Positions 63,946 through 64,000 of a stretch of 64,000 bases of DNA are shown one piece after another; within the stretch, counting starts at the first letter, position 1, and each line of letters opens with the position of its first letter. A model generated the notes under the pieces. The model was not told the DNA's origin and ran no database searches. It saw only the letters and a list, made by a program, of their open reading frames with translations. A program made the position numbers and the translations under genes. This stretch comes from Limnephilus marmoratus. Its lineage: Eukaryota > Arthropoda > Insecta > Trichoptera > Limnephilidae. The stretch is from contig OU862913.1 in the NCBI GenBank assembly GCA_917880885.1, positions 39,961,460 through 40,025,459 of the forward strand, in the 5' to 3' direction.

Positions 63946-64000
63946 TTTAAAAATTATGTTCATAATATATTTGTCATTAACCCCCGACGCAAGGAGCGGT

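Overview
The window looks like nuclear DNA of an arthropod, most likely an insect. It is AT-rich, has spliced genes with long introns, and is packed with insect-type transposons: Jockey/CR1-like and RTE-like LINEs, a Ty3/Gypsy element, Penelope-like elements, hAT, piggyBac-like elements, Helitrons and several SINE families. The species cannot be fixed from sequence alone. Family labels such as SINE-A or LINE-alpha are mine.

One host gene can be read with confidence. It runs on the + strand from at least 14951 to a TAG at 53273 and is split into 16 recognised exons over 38 kb, all joined in one consistent frame (586 codons plus a shared first Gly, before TAG). It encodes five clip domains followed by a trypsin-like domain that cannot be an ordinary protease: the catalytic His is Trp, the catalytic Ser is Asn, and only the Asp remains. 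This is a clip-domain serine protease homologue with a masquerade-like layout. Each clip is built from two exons (phase 1-0, then 0-1), and the first exon of every pair is exactly 104 nt. The clips therefore form a phase-1/phase-1 cassette that has been duplicated, partly recently. The signal-peptide exon was not found and may lie upstream, possibly outside the window.

Layout: 1-14935 is a transposon-rich flank with nested LINEs, a foldback element with a 9-bp target duplication, tRNA-derived SINEs including one whose B-box region has expanded into a 67-bp minisatellite, and a piggyBac-like MITE. 14951-22141 holds clips 1-4 and half of clip 5. 22142-28623 is an intron containing a LINE broken by a 3.6-kb hAT that is itself broken by another LINE. 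28624-33189 holds the end of clip 5 and the start of the protease-like domain. 33190-37354 is an intron with palindromic MITEs and a foldback element built around a 17-bp minisatellite. 37514-43351 carries an intact Gypsy element. 43461-50016 carries a composite of two inverted Penelope-like copies inside one 13-bp target duplication, with hammerhead ribozyme motifs. The last exons end at 53273. 53274-64000 is repeat-rich again, with a 174-bp satellite trimer, Helitron remnants, the 5' part of a LINE, and SINEs. No other host gene could be supported.

The transposon genes are independent of the host gene. Apart from the exons, nearly everything inside the gene is intronic insertion. The clip-protease homologue is expected to be secreted and to act as a non-catalytic cofactor or adhesion-type protein, as known members of the family do; that role is inference.
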